Notes under the pieces: model-generated | Told to the model about the DNA's origin: nothing | The model's input: the letters and a program-made list of their open reading frames with translations, nothing else | Databases searched by the model: none | DNA from: Pomphorhynchus laevis | Lineage: Eukaryota; Acanthocephala; Palaeacanthocephala; Echinorhynchida; Pomphorhynchidae | Assembly (NCBI GenBank): GCA_012934845.2 | Contig: WNNJ02001786.1 | Span: forward strand, 62,001-126,000 | Direction: 5' to 3' | Length of the DNA stretch: 64,000 nucleotides | Position numbers and translations under genes: made by a program | In this document: in pieces, positions 20,780 to 30,502 of the stretch | Layout: every line of letters begins with the position of its first letter | Numbering within the stretch: position 1 is the stretch's first letter

Positions 20780-20899
20780 GCCCTGTGGAGTTGTCTGGAC
20801 AGCATGTTTTCTGTCGTAATGCGACCTGATAGCTGAAGCTATTATGTAGCCAGCTAAAATACAAGTTAGTCGAGGAGGTCCGGAAATATCTCAACAAAA

Positions 20900-20913
20900 T
20901 GATAAAAAATAAT
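20900..20913. repeat. Target-site duplication, right (element A)
   Basis: TGATAAAAAATAAT, identical to 20191-20204. Confidence 0.9.
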
Positions 20914-21405
20914 TCTGCAGACGAATTTTGAATAGTATGAATGAGGAATATTTATCGAATAATTTGGAGTGTAAAGGAGAATATAATGAGATTATTAGAA
21001 GAAAAAATTATTAGAAGAAAAAATCGATGAAAAAATGACAAAAAATTACCAAACTGATAAAAAATAATTCTGCAGACGAATTTGGAATAGTATGAATGAG
21101 GAATATTTATCGAATAATTTGAAGTGTAGAGGAGAATATAATGAGATAATTAGAAGAAAAAATTATTAGAAAAAATGACAAAATTACCAAACTGATAAAA
21201 AATAATTCCTCAGACGAATTTTGAATAGTAAGAATGAGGAATATTTATCGAATAATTTGGAGTGTAGAGGAGAATATAATGAGATGATTAGAAGAAAAAA
21301 TTATTAGAAGAAAAAATCGATGAAAAAATGACAAAAAATTACCAAACTGATAAAAAAATAATTCTGCAGACGAATTTTGAATAGTATGAATGAGGAATAT
21401 TTTTT
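20914..21405. repeat. Minisatellite, unit about 141-157 bp
   Basis: Successive units begin with ATAATTCTGCAGACG near 20909, 21063, 21204 and 21357. Each contains GAGGAATATTTATCG, GAGAATATAATGAGAT, repeated TTAGAAGAAAAAA and ACCAAACTGATAAAAA. The first partial unit (from about 20150) was split by element A. The GAAGAAAAAATCGATG part is shared with LINE family 1, so the unit may have been seeded from a LINE fragment. Confidence 0.85.
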
Positions 21406-21739
21406 GAAAGAGTTCGCTTCGTTCATTGTAGTTAAACAACTCTATAGGTTGCATAATTAGGACGATAAATCACGGATTCTAAAAGTTGTATTAAGATCGC
21501 TGGAGCAAGCAAAATGTCTGTTAAAATGCGGTTATCGACTGAAAGGTAGCAAATTACGAAATTTTAGGTGATCTTTCTTGACGACAAGTGAAATTGGAGG
21601 ATGCTAAGGCATAACTTCATTGCAGATTACAAAGCGGTGAGTTGAATCTGCGCATTCAAATTTTCGGATTGTGAGTTGACGTTTTGCAATTCGATGGATA
21701 TCTATTAATTTATCATTGGATCAATTTTTCACGTGACAA

Positions 21740-22160
21740 CCATGTGACGAGAGTAGGTTATAAAAATTTCAGAAGCTTACCTACTCAACCATATAAAATG
21801 CAGCATTTTATATGTTCTAGATATTTTGACGTGTTTTGCATTTCAAAGTCATGGTTTCATTCCCAAAGTAATGATGACCTTATGGCTATTAGTGGGTATT
21901 AACTTTTGTGAGCAGATAGAGTATGAGTCGTCGTGGTGGTGGGAGTGTTGCTACTTATATTAAAGACAACATATCAATTACGATGGTTACTGAATTATGT
22001 GATTATTACTATTCATTTGAGTTGTATTTCTGTGTCTATGACCCTCTTTGTTAAATAGATATTTGCGTCCTATGAAAACCTCTATTAGTCCATACACATT
22101 TAGATATTTTGAAAAATCAGTTGAGATCGTTGTGTTCTTTAAATTATTTCTTGATTTTAG
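21740..22160 (+). pseudogene. LINE endonuclease fragment
   Basis: Plus-strand translation gives YKNFRSLPTQ, FDVFCISKSWFHS, DDLMAISGY, then in a shifted frame ADRV...RRGGG and ATYIKDNI. This matches the N-terminal half of APE-type endonucleases (NxRSL, ExWL-type, GYxxxRxDR, RGGGVAxYV). The catalytic E of the ETW motif is K here. Frame changes show decay. The family is CR1-like or similar. Confidence 0.6.
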
Positions 22161-22269
22161 GAGTGTTGTGACTTAATAACTGAACTATGTTTACATGTTT
22201 CTACTTTTACATATTTCTAGATATTGAATAAAGCCTAGTTTGGTTCATTACAATTTATTCAATATTGCT

Positions 22270-25200
22270 ATTACTGATTGAGCGATATTTAAAGCCTGAA
22301 CAGCTTACTCTACTTCTCAATTCGGACGATGCACAACAACAGTGGGAACACTGACGATATCGTTTCGACGCGTTCATCGCTCGTTTGGAAACACCTACCG
22401 ACGCTGATAAGCTTGTTATTCTTATGAATCATCTCTCACACGCGCTGTTCGCGCGAGTTCATGCTTGTAAAACGTTCAAAGATGCGATGGACATCCTTTC
22501 AAAATCGTTCACGGCAACCCGAAATCCTCTCTTCGACCGATACAAGCTATATACATCCAAGCAAAAGAATGATCAATCAGTCAAGGATTACATGGATAAT
22601 TTGGAATCCCTTGCTGGACGCTGCACATTCAATCCTTTGGGTTCAGAGGAGCACCGGAATGTGATTATTTGCGATGCTTTCATTGTCGGAATTGCGTCTA
22701 ATTTCATTAGACAACGGATTCTAGAGTCTAACTGTGTAGATCGCAATCAGGCATTTCAAATGACCCAGACGATCAAACTAGCTCAAATACAAGCTGCGTC
22801 GTTTAATGCATCTCAGTTACCCGATCAGACGACAACGCAAGACGAAGTTCAAATACATTCGACGATTCACCGAGATTCAACGACTCCCTCTCGAGATGAA
22901 ACTTCAGCGTTTGTTCAAAAATCTCAGCGAAAATGCATTTTCTGCGGTGGACGATCACATCGGCGATCCGATTGTCCTGCTCGTGACGCTACATGTCATT
23001 ACTGTAACAAACAAGGACATTTTTAGTGCGCTTATCTTACTAAGCAACGAAATGGCCGAAAATTTACTTCACAGACAATTTCAGTAATCCAGTCGAACAA
23101 CCGAACTGCTTCGCAGACAATCGAACGACAATTATAGGGCTTACTAATTACAGTTAGTATAAAAAATAATTACATTAGAGCTCTAATTGACACGGGAAGT
23201 TCTTCAAATTTCATAGACTCTATATGTGCATTCAATCTCAAATTACGTACGTCCCCGTGTAATGCAAAAATCTCTTTGGCCGTCAGAGATGTCATTCGAG
23301 ATGTCTCCGCGAATCTGTTGTATCATTCAACTATAACGAAAATACTTATAATTCTACCTTTTTCGTAATTGAAGGATTGTACTGTCTATTAATACTAGTA
23401 AAGCCATTCTTGTCCAAACATTCGTCCATCACCATAAATTGTGGCAATCCAAGTGGAAATCCACTCGTCATTTGTACACTCAACGCAATGAAGATTGAAT
23501 CTTCGAAACTCTTCCCTCAAGATTTTATTTATTGAAAGCCTATAACTATCCCTACACATAGACAATCCCCTAGAAATCTCGCTTTTATTAAGCTCGAAAT
23601 CCAACGTTTGCTAAAAGAACAAATAATCGAACCTTCAATGTCTCCTTGGCGATCTCAGGTGTTGATAGTTTTCAGCAATAATAATAAATGTCGACTAGTA
23701 GTTAATTACTCTTAGACTGTAAACCGACTGACAGAACTAGACGCTTATCCTCTACCACGCATAGATGATCTCATTGATAAAATGGCTACCCAAAACGTAA
23801 TTTCGCAGATAGATCTTAAAAACGCATACAATCAGGTTGAACTAGGAGAAGAAGAGCGACGATTTACAGCATTTGAGGCAAACGGCGGTTTATATCAATT
23901 TACAAGAGTACCTTTCGGACTAACCAATGCCGTTTCAGTTTTCCAGCGACTTATTAACCATATTATCGAAACCGAATCACTAAATGGGACTTACGCCTAC
24001 TTGGATGACGTTGCCATTTACAGGAAAGACTTAAACGAGCATAATGAAAATCTCGAAAAATTTACTGAAGCATCTAGAAAATACAACATCACATTGAACT
24101 ATGAGAAATGCGCATTTTAGGCAAAAACTATCCGTATTTTAGGGTATGAGATTGGCAATAACATCAAACGTCCTGACAGTGAACGAGTTGAGGCATTAAA
24201 GAATCTAAAAGTTCAATCAGAGAAAAAGGAGTTAAAATGCATTCTCTGACTGTTCTCTCATTACGCAAAATGGATTCCACAGTTTTCAAAACGAGTAAAA
24301 CCGTTAAGCACCGAAGAATTCCCTTTGAATATTGACGCCTTGCGTGCCTTCGCTGACATTCGAGACTCTATCATTGAATCTAGCCTGGCTCCTATAGATT
24401 TTGATAAACGTTTCACTATAGAAACAGATGCATCGGAATATGCAATTGGCGCTGTCCTTTCTCAACAATTTCGACCTGTTGCGTTCTTTTCGAAAACTTT
24501 GCCGCCTTCCTCAATTCGAATGTCTTCTATCGAAAAGGAAGCATACGCGTTAGTTGAGAGCGTTCGATATTGGCGACACTATAAGGCATCTAATCAATTC
24601 GATATAATCACAGACCAGCGTTCCGTTTCGTTTATATTCGATAAACCACACCACGGTAAGATTAAAAACGAAAAAATAATGCGCTGGCGACTCGATCTTT
24701 CGGAATTCGACTTTAAAGTCATCTACCGACAAGGAAGTCAAAACGAAGCTGCCGACGCCCTGTCGCGCAATGCTGCGTACGCATGTTCAGCTACCCAGTA
24801 TACGAATGATCTATCCAAACTTCAACGAATTCACCAGACATTATGTCACCCCGGAACGACTAGATTATATCATTCTGTACGTTCTCAGAATCTTCCGTAC
24901 TCGAGTTCTGATGTTAGGCAAGTCGTATCGGAGTGTGTCTCATGCAGTGAAATTAAGCCTCAGTTTCACAAACCCAATCAATCAACCTTTATTCGTTCTG
25001 AAAGGCCTTTTGAAAGGTTATCGATTGATTTTAAAGGACCGTTACCCACTGATTCTCGAAATATATATATGCTAATGGTCATTGACGAATATAGTCGTTA
25101 CCCATTCGCGTTTGCATGTATTGATATGACATCGAGTTGCGTTATCAAGTGTTTAAGTCAGATAGTCAGCATATTCGGGGCCCCTTCGTCTATACATAGT

Positions 25201-25850
25201 AATAGGGGTCTCGCGTTCACGTCGAAAGAATTTCAAAACTACATTTAGGGCATAGGAACAGTTTTAACTCACTCTAGTATTTACCACCCACAAGGGAATG
25301 GGCAAGTGGAGAGACTAAATGGCTCACTTTGGAGAACAATACGATTGTGTCTGAAGGATCCATCCAAACCGATCTCAAAATGGGAAGACGCACTACCGGA
25401 TGCTTTACAATCAATAAGGAGCTTACTATGTACTGCTATAAATTCTCCCCCTCACGAGCGTATGTTCAATTTTAAAAGAAAATCGCCCCTAATGTCAAGC
25501 GGAATACCTCACTGGTTGACCAGCAGTTGACTTGTTTGGGTTTCGCAACTTTACACCGGGTTCTAAGTACTGCGAGTCTGTAAAGAAAGCCCATTTGATT
25601 AATGCTAACCCTAAATTCGCTATAATTAGAATGGGCGACAACCGCGAATGTACTGTATCCACTCGGGATCTAGCTCGATATTCTCGTCATTTGGTGAACA
25701 ACGACAAAAATAGCGACAAAGATACGTTATCTGATAATTATCCGGTAACCGATGCCCGCGAATTTCCACGAAACGATTTTATGAACTCGGATACACCGCC
25801 CGATCATGTGATGGATCACAAAGGTAGCTCTATCGAAGTGTCACCGTAAA
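22270..25850 (+). mobile_element. Ty3/gypsy-type LTR retrotransposon, internal region (broken fossil)
   Basis: Parts in order: gag (about 22.3-23.0 kb) with two CCHC knuckles near its end; an aspartic protease core (LIDTGSS near 23.19 kb); RT (about 23.5-24.2 kb; FGLTNA, YLDD); RNase H (about 24.35-24.75 kb; TDASEYAIGAVLSQ); integrase (about 24.8-25.5 kb; HHCC-type start, GNGQVERLNG); and a pol tail to about 25.85 kb. The gag-protease-RT-RNaseH-integrase order is that of Ty3/gypsy. No envelope gene is seen. I did not find a convincing pair of terminal repeats. It is broken, with at least half a dozen breaks, and of intermediate age. Confidence 0.85.
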
Positions 25851-27059
25851 AAATCGATACGTGGAAAAGGAAATTTTTAATTTGAATTAATATTTTTAGA
25901 ACAAAAATGATTTTATTCGAACATTCGCGACTTTGAAATAGAAAACTTGTATTTATGTCCTATAAATGACTGGACTTTACAGGTTCGTACATTAATATTA
26001 AAGCAAATCATTGATTGAAATATAAAAAAGCATTAATGAAAATATAAAACATTTTAAGTTGCAACAATTGAAATTTTAAAAGAAATGTTGAATTATAATA
26101 AAACAATAAAATTAATAGACAATAAAATTAAAGCGTTTGATACACTTACAGTAAGGCAGCTAGGCTGGTAATATTTTCTTAGATACAATATTTTAACAAT
26201 GAATGGATTACATGATTCTTGCTCTTATTTTAGTTTAATATAATTATTTTAGTTTATCACGAACTTTGAAAATTTTAATATATTTTTCTGTTTTATTCAA
26301 TTAACATATTGTTTTTATTGCTATACTTGCCAATCAATTTTTGGGTCCTGGACGTTGAAATACCCAATAAAAATTTAAAACAATACCAATCAACAGTTTT
26401 GTAACCTTACAAAGCATCGAAATTATTCCAATTTTATAATTTCAATAGTTAACTTTTAAATAATTAACTACCCTTAAACATCGTTGCCAGACTAACCTTA
26501 CTGCCTTTAAATTCATGTTGGCACCTTTACACTGAGCAACCATGCTTTTAAGCTAGCAATGAAATCCGAATTTTTTATCTATCCAACATCGGCTTTGTGT
26601 TATGAATTTCAGACAAATCATTTTTTTTACTTTTTTTGCTTATTTCAGTGGATTTGTGCGCCCTGTCTGCACAAGCCAGTGAAAAAATTACTAAATCGAT
26701 TAAAACCGTGAATTTTTATTTTCCTAATAAATTTTTATTTTTATTTTTTTATTCTTATAAATTCATTTGAAAAAATGTAGAAGTTTGCATCACAGGGTGT
26801 TCACACTTTAAAATATAAACTGCTTCACTTTTAAAAGACAAGGTAATGGCCAATAGCACGGTCGCGTAGCACGTGAAATGAAGATTGTAGATCTTTCTAG
26901 ATATTGTTCCAGCCTGCAACTGCATTAATCAGGGCAGTTCCCTGTCAGATGCTGTTTGATGGCCCGTTGTAAGATTAATCTAAGTCAATTAAATTAGGTG
27001 GCGACGCTGAAAAAAAGCAAAGTTAAAAATTATGATTACAAAAGTTATATGTAGTCAAT
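25851..27059. other. AT-rich stretch, no gene
   Basis: No open frame or named repeat that I can support. A small GC-richer segment near 26860-26965 contains an imperfect palindrome around AGGGCAGTTCCCTGT. The 3' terminal repeat of the gypsy fossil may lie in the first part but could not be delimited. Confidence 0.3.
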
Positions 27060-27663
27060 TAGATTGGAAACATACGTAACTACTAATGATTTCAATTTTA
27101 GATCTTTTAAATGTAACAGAAAAAATTGTATAGTTTGTGATGTTATAAATAATAATTGTATCGTAAGTAATACGACAAACAAATGTTTTTCATTAAATAT
27201 TAATAATAATTGTAACTGCAATACCGCAGGTGTAGTGTATCTAATACAATGTACATGTGGATTGCAATATATAGGAAAAACATATCAAATGTTAAAAACT
27301 AGGTTTAGGCAACACATATATAATATACAGCATAATAGTCAAACTATATTTCATAAACATATGAGATTAATAGGACATGATATTAAAAACTGTAAATTAT
27401 TTATTTTAGAACATATTGAAGAAAATAAGACAATATTAAATCAAAAGCTATTAGAAAGAGAAGATGTTTAAATTAAAACGCTTAATTCCATGTACCCATT
27501 AGAATTGAATGACGTGGTACAAGGAATTGGCAGAAGTAGTATAATACATAATAAACAACTATATTATAATAATCCGGTTAATATAAGAAGTTTTTCTAAA
27601 GATATCATATGTTCAATAAATTTAAGATTTATTAATGATTGTGATTTACTTGACTTCGAAGCA
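27060..27663 (+). pseudogene. Penelope-like element GIY-YIG endonuclease domain
   Basis: A 135-codon frame (27064-27471) with a Cys motif (FKCNRKNCIVCDVI), NCNCNTAGVVYLIQC and the GIY-YIG core VVYLI...YIGKT...RFRQHI. The sequence continues to 27663 (IKTLNSMYPLELNDVVQGIG, then NIRSFSKDIICSIN) after a single stop. In PLEs this domain nicks the target for priming. The sequence after the domain matches the linker at 28366 rather than an element end, suggesting the permuted order of Naiad-type PLEs (endonuclease before RT). The permutation is inference. Confidence 0.75.
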
Positions 27664-28365
27664 AAATAAACGATACGTTTTAATTAGTTCAAGCTTTTAA
27701 CAATAGTGGGGTCCAAGAACTTTAGTTCGAATCTTTGTCATTTCGGAGTTTGTGAACAACTGCAATGAACTATTTTCAGGTGATAATATCTTTCATCGAT
27801 CCTGCACATTCTACTTTATTTCCCACAAATGCTAAAATACTATATCTAGCAATTAAGTTTGTCTTCAATGTCAGACATGATAAATTATCGGCAAATAATG
27901 CTGCAAGGATATCAGCCTACGTGTCGGATATCCAACATCCTTCCAACACGGATATACGTTATCGTTCTACAAAGCATTTTAAAAATTTTAGTTTTCTTGA
28001 TCTTCAAACTTGCATAGGTTTGGTTCATCTATGGTTTAACTAAATAATTGATGACATATGGTTTAGTTAATTTTAAAAGTACATGCGCATACAACAGTAA
28101 TCTGCTTTAATCAAAAGTTACTGGGGCAAGCTTATCGCTTACTGTTTAAATTTTCTCTTTACGAAGGACATTCCGAGACTTGTAGGTATTATTGCATACG
28201 TCTGCCATAGCTTTCGATCAATAGGCTCGGAATAGTTCAAGGTTCAACCTTGAACCAAAGAAACAACTTTTGCTATCTGATATTCCTCGAAGAACATCAG
28301 CTTAAGTACGATGTAACAAATCACCAGAATAAGAAAAATAGACTTAAAAATATTTAAAAAAAGAT
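27664..28365. other. Unassigned stretch between two PLE linker pieces
   Basis: Separates two homologous PLE segments (27570-27650 and 28437-28500). A 92-codon frame at 27765-28043 has no recognisable motif. CAAGGTTCAACCTTGAACC near 28236 is a small palindrome. Confidence 0.3.
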
Positions 28366-28671
28366 ATGTATATAAATGAACAATTAGAAATATTAAAACA
28401 ACTTTTAATAGATAATAAACTAAAAGAACTTTATGTAAATATAAGAAGTTTTTCTAAAGATATCATTTGTTCAATAAATCAAAGATTAATTAACGATTAT
28501 GATAGGCTAAGTTGTATAATAGACAGTTATTGTAATATAAAATACTATAATCAAACAATAAATGTTAATAATAACAATAGAAAATATACATTAACCATAA
28601 ACTTCATTAATAAATGTATAGATAACATAAATATAGATAGACTTTTAAATAATTCTAAAAGTAAAAAATAA
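28366..28671 (+). pseudogene. PLE linker domain fragment (Naiad-like)
   Basis: 101 codons with VNIRSFSKDIICSINQRLIND, shared with the sequence downstream of the GIY-YIG domain at 27570, then RKYTLTINFINKCIDNINID. From memory, an INFINKGIDxINL-type segment lies between endonuclease and RT in Naiad-type PLEs. No RT motifs follow, so it is a fragment. The function of this segment is not established. Confidence 0.5.
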
Positions 28672-28839
28672 TAGGATTAGATTTAAGTAGATATATTCCA
28701 AAAATAAGGTTTAAGCTGTTACCATCGGTGAGAATCATTAGTAAATATACCATCGTTGGTAAATTTTTTAAAATGTTTAAAATTTAATTTTTTTACCGTC
28801 ATTAGTAAAATATATAAATCAACACAATATATGATTAAA

Positions 28840-29240
28840 AAACGCACGAGGAAAATATGAAACCGATCAATGAAGAAAACGGATCGTGTAAGCAATATTT
28901 ACAATAGTAAAAAGGCAGCTTACGGTTTACTATCCGATGAACAATTCGTATAGGAACTAATAATAAAAATTCGTTGTGTGGTGGATTCAAATTGCGAATA
29001 ATAGTTACCGCCCATACTAATATTACAAATAAATTATATAATTTGGTATATAAGCCAAATATAAACCAGCATTTCGGCAACAAGGAATTCCGCAGAAACA
29101 GTAAAAGGCCGAAACATGAAATGTAGGCGTGGGCTCACTGCTGATGAGGTACACCCACGCTAATTGTAGTGTAAAGTGATGCTGATAGGATTGAAATAAC
29201 CACACTAGGAAATATAAAATCGACCAATGAAGTACAACAC
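28840..29240. repeat. PLE-type terminal repeat (family D), duplicated start
   Basis: AGGAAAATATGAAACCGATC at about 28848 recurs in diverged form near 29207, a period of about 358 bp, so at least one unit and the start of a second are present. It contains the GAAAC / CTGATGAG motif at 29107-29160. Downstream sequence (CACAATAATATTAAAAATAA near 29239) also occurs beside the PLE RT end at about 59860, linking this repeat to PLEs. Confidence 0.55.
29107..29160 (+). ncRNA. Family D structured motif
   Basis: GGCCGAAAC followed 26 nt later by CTGATGAG. Between and after them lie GCGTGGG and CCCACGC, a perfect 7-bp pair enclosing CTGATGAG, as the inner helix does in element B. The outer helix is weak here (GCC with GGT only). 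Confidence 0.4.
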
Positions 29241-29819
29241 AATAATATTAAAAATAAATTTAAACTTAAGCAGAAAATATTTATGGTTGAATTCCACAAA
29301 TGGATTTCATAGTTGTTCACAATATAATCAAAATATAATTTTTTACATCGATTGTTTAAACAACGAATTTTAAGAATTGCCATAATATATAATGATATTG
29401 ACTGTCTTCGAAATCCTTTAAATAATTTAATAGTTGTGTATTTTAAAATAGGGTCTATAAAATAAAAAATCGTAAAATATTTTCAGTAACAAAATGTTAC
29501 TGAAAATAAATAAACTCTTAAGCGGATAGTTTTATAAATTGACTAATTAATAATACAATAATTAATCTTTTTTATTGACTCAGTTAGCCGATAAATTGAC
29601 TCATATATCTAATCCGATAGTATATTATTTAATAGTCAATTCATAAAAATTGATCTTTATTTTAAATTCTTACATTATATAAAAATTAATTATATAAAAT
29701 TATTTATTTTATTTATCACTGTTTTTTAATTAATATAAAGTGTAGAAAACTGTAAACCCAGATGGCACTAAGACATTTTAAATTATATTTGTTGAAAATC
29801 ACTTGTAGTGATATAAATT
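29241..29819. other. AT-rich PLE debris
   Basis: No gene. A 12-bp hairpin TTTTCAGTAACA / TGTTACTGAAAA lies near 29480-29506. TAGTCAATTCATAAAAATTG near 29630 and ACTCTTAAGCGG near 29515 match the PLE family-C repeat at 33.9 and 34.1 kb. Confidence 0.45.
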
Positions 29820-29892
29820 CGTCCGCGGCAGGACTCGAACCTGCAATCTTCTGATCCGAAGTCAGACACCTTATCCATTAGGCCACGCGGAC
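29820..29892 (-). tRNA. tRNA-Arg (anticodon UCG)
   Basis: The complement folds into a complete cloverleaf: acceptor GTCCGCG with CGCGGAC, D-arm GCC...GGT, anticodon stem TCTGA with TCAGA around loop CTTCGGA (anticodon TCG), T-arm GCAGG-TTCGAGT-CCTGC. Discriminator G, no intron. Internal promoter boxes are present (A box TGGCCTAATGG, B box GGTTCGAGTCC). A T4 terminator candidate lies about 25 bp downstream on the minus strand. It decodes CGA and, by wobble, related Arg codons. The sequence is very close to the usual metazoan tRNA-Arg(UCG). Confidence 0.97.
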
Positions 29893-30417
29893 ATGAAGAG
29901 GCATAACGTACTTAAATTGTTTTTAATATATATACAATTTTTGTTATTATTTAAATTTTACTTTAATTTTATTAGCGTACTGCTGTATCAAAAATAGGAA
30001 CAGTGCCTGTAAGGATAATATCGTGGACAATCAAAAGAATTTAGGCTCACAAAGGCAATTAAAATTTTAAGAAATATTTGTAATGTTAATTTATAGGTAC
30101 AAAGTAAAATCAAAGAAATACCACAGGATTATTCAATGTTTCAATGGCTACTTCCATCATCAGGTAAAAATTTTTTACAGTTTGGTACATTTAAATAGCA
30201 TAAAAATGTATTTGATTTTCTTTTGCTCCTTTTAATTAACATGTATTATTCTAATAATTGTCTTTATAATAAAGAATTATATTAGAATTGTCTTTACGAT
30301 TATGTCTTAGTTTCTTTCTAACAAAACAATTATATAATATGACTGCGTCGTATGAAGATAATCGCTAAAAATGTATCTGCTACACATGAACAGATAAATT
30401 TCACGACTTATTTACAG
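29893..30417. other. AT-rich stretch with one hammerhead-like repeat
   Basis: No exon found upstream of the HES-like exon, although one would be expected for the basic region and helix 1. At 30130-30163 the minus strand reads CTGATGA, T, GG..CCAT stem-loop, GAAAC, the same architecture as the repeats at 15.7, 43.6 and 61.1 kb. Confidence 0.45.
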
Positions 30418-30502
30418 GTTACCATTAAACACAAGCTCGAAAAAGCTGATATCCTAGAAGAAACTGTCAAGCTAATTGCGTATTTGATATCTATTCGGAA
30501 AT
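30418..30502 (+). CDS. Exon encoding helix 2 of a Hairy/E(spl)/HES-type bHLH
   Basis: 85 bp bounded by acceptor TTATTTACAG and donor GTAAGTAC. Frame starting at 30418 reads VTIKHKLEKADILEETVKLIAYL..., open throughout, ending in phase 1. KLEKADILE-x-TV is the hallmark start of helix 2 in Hairy/HES repressors, and 28 codons is the length I recall for that exon in HES genes. Such proteins are nuclear bHLH-Orange transcription repressors. The usual KHL after TV is KLI here, so it may be a divergent paralogue. I see no neighbouring exons with the basic region, Orange domain or WRPW tail in the window; long introns or an orphaned exon are both possible. Confidence 0.7.

Larger units (their letters stand above)
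20205..20899. mobile_element. Element A: inverted and tandem 258-bp units with hammerhead-like core
   Basis: 695 bp inserted in a minisatellite unit with an exact 14-bp target duplication. It consists of one nearly full unit in reverse orientation (20205 to about 20475), then forward units starting near 20478. GACGAAAC recurs at 20480 and 20738, a period of 258 bp. No open reading frame of note. Each unit contains GAAAC and CTGATGAG 23 nt apart between complementary arms GGGAC and GTCCC. The size, multimeric form and lack of coding capacity resemble animal retrozymes or Penelope terminal repeats; that parallel is inference. Confidence 0.8.

Noticed and set aside
20233-20897. Open frames of 112 and 74 codons on opposite strands with identical protein ends
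   Set aside because: They arise from the inverted units of element A; no protein motif, and the paired frames mirror the palindrome.
22270-25850. Envelope-bearing retrovirus
   Set aside because: No envelope-like frame is seen after the integrase; the remnant fits a plain Ty3/gypsy element.
27765-28043. 92-codon open frame between PLE pieces
   Set aside because: No motif, no composition change and no context to support a gene.
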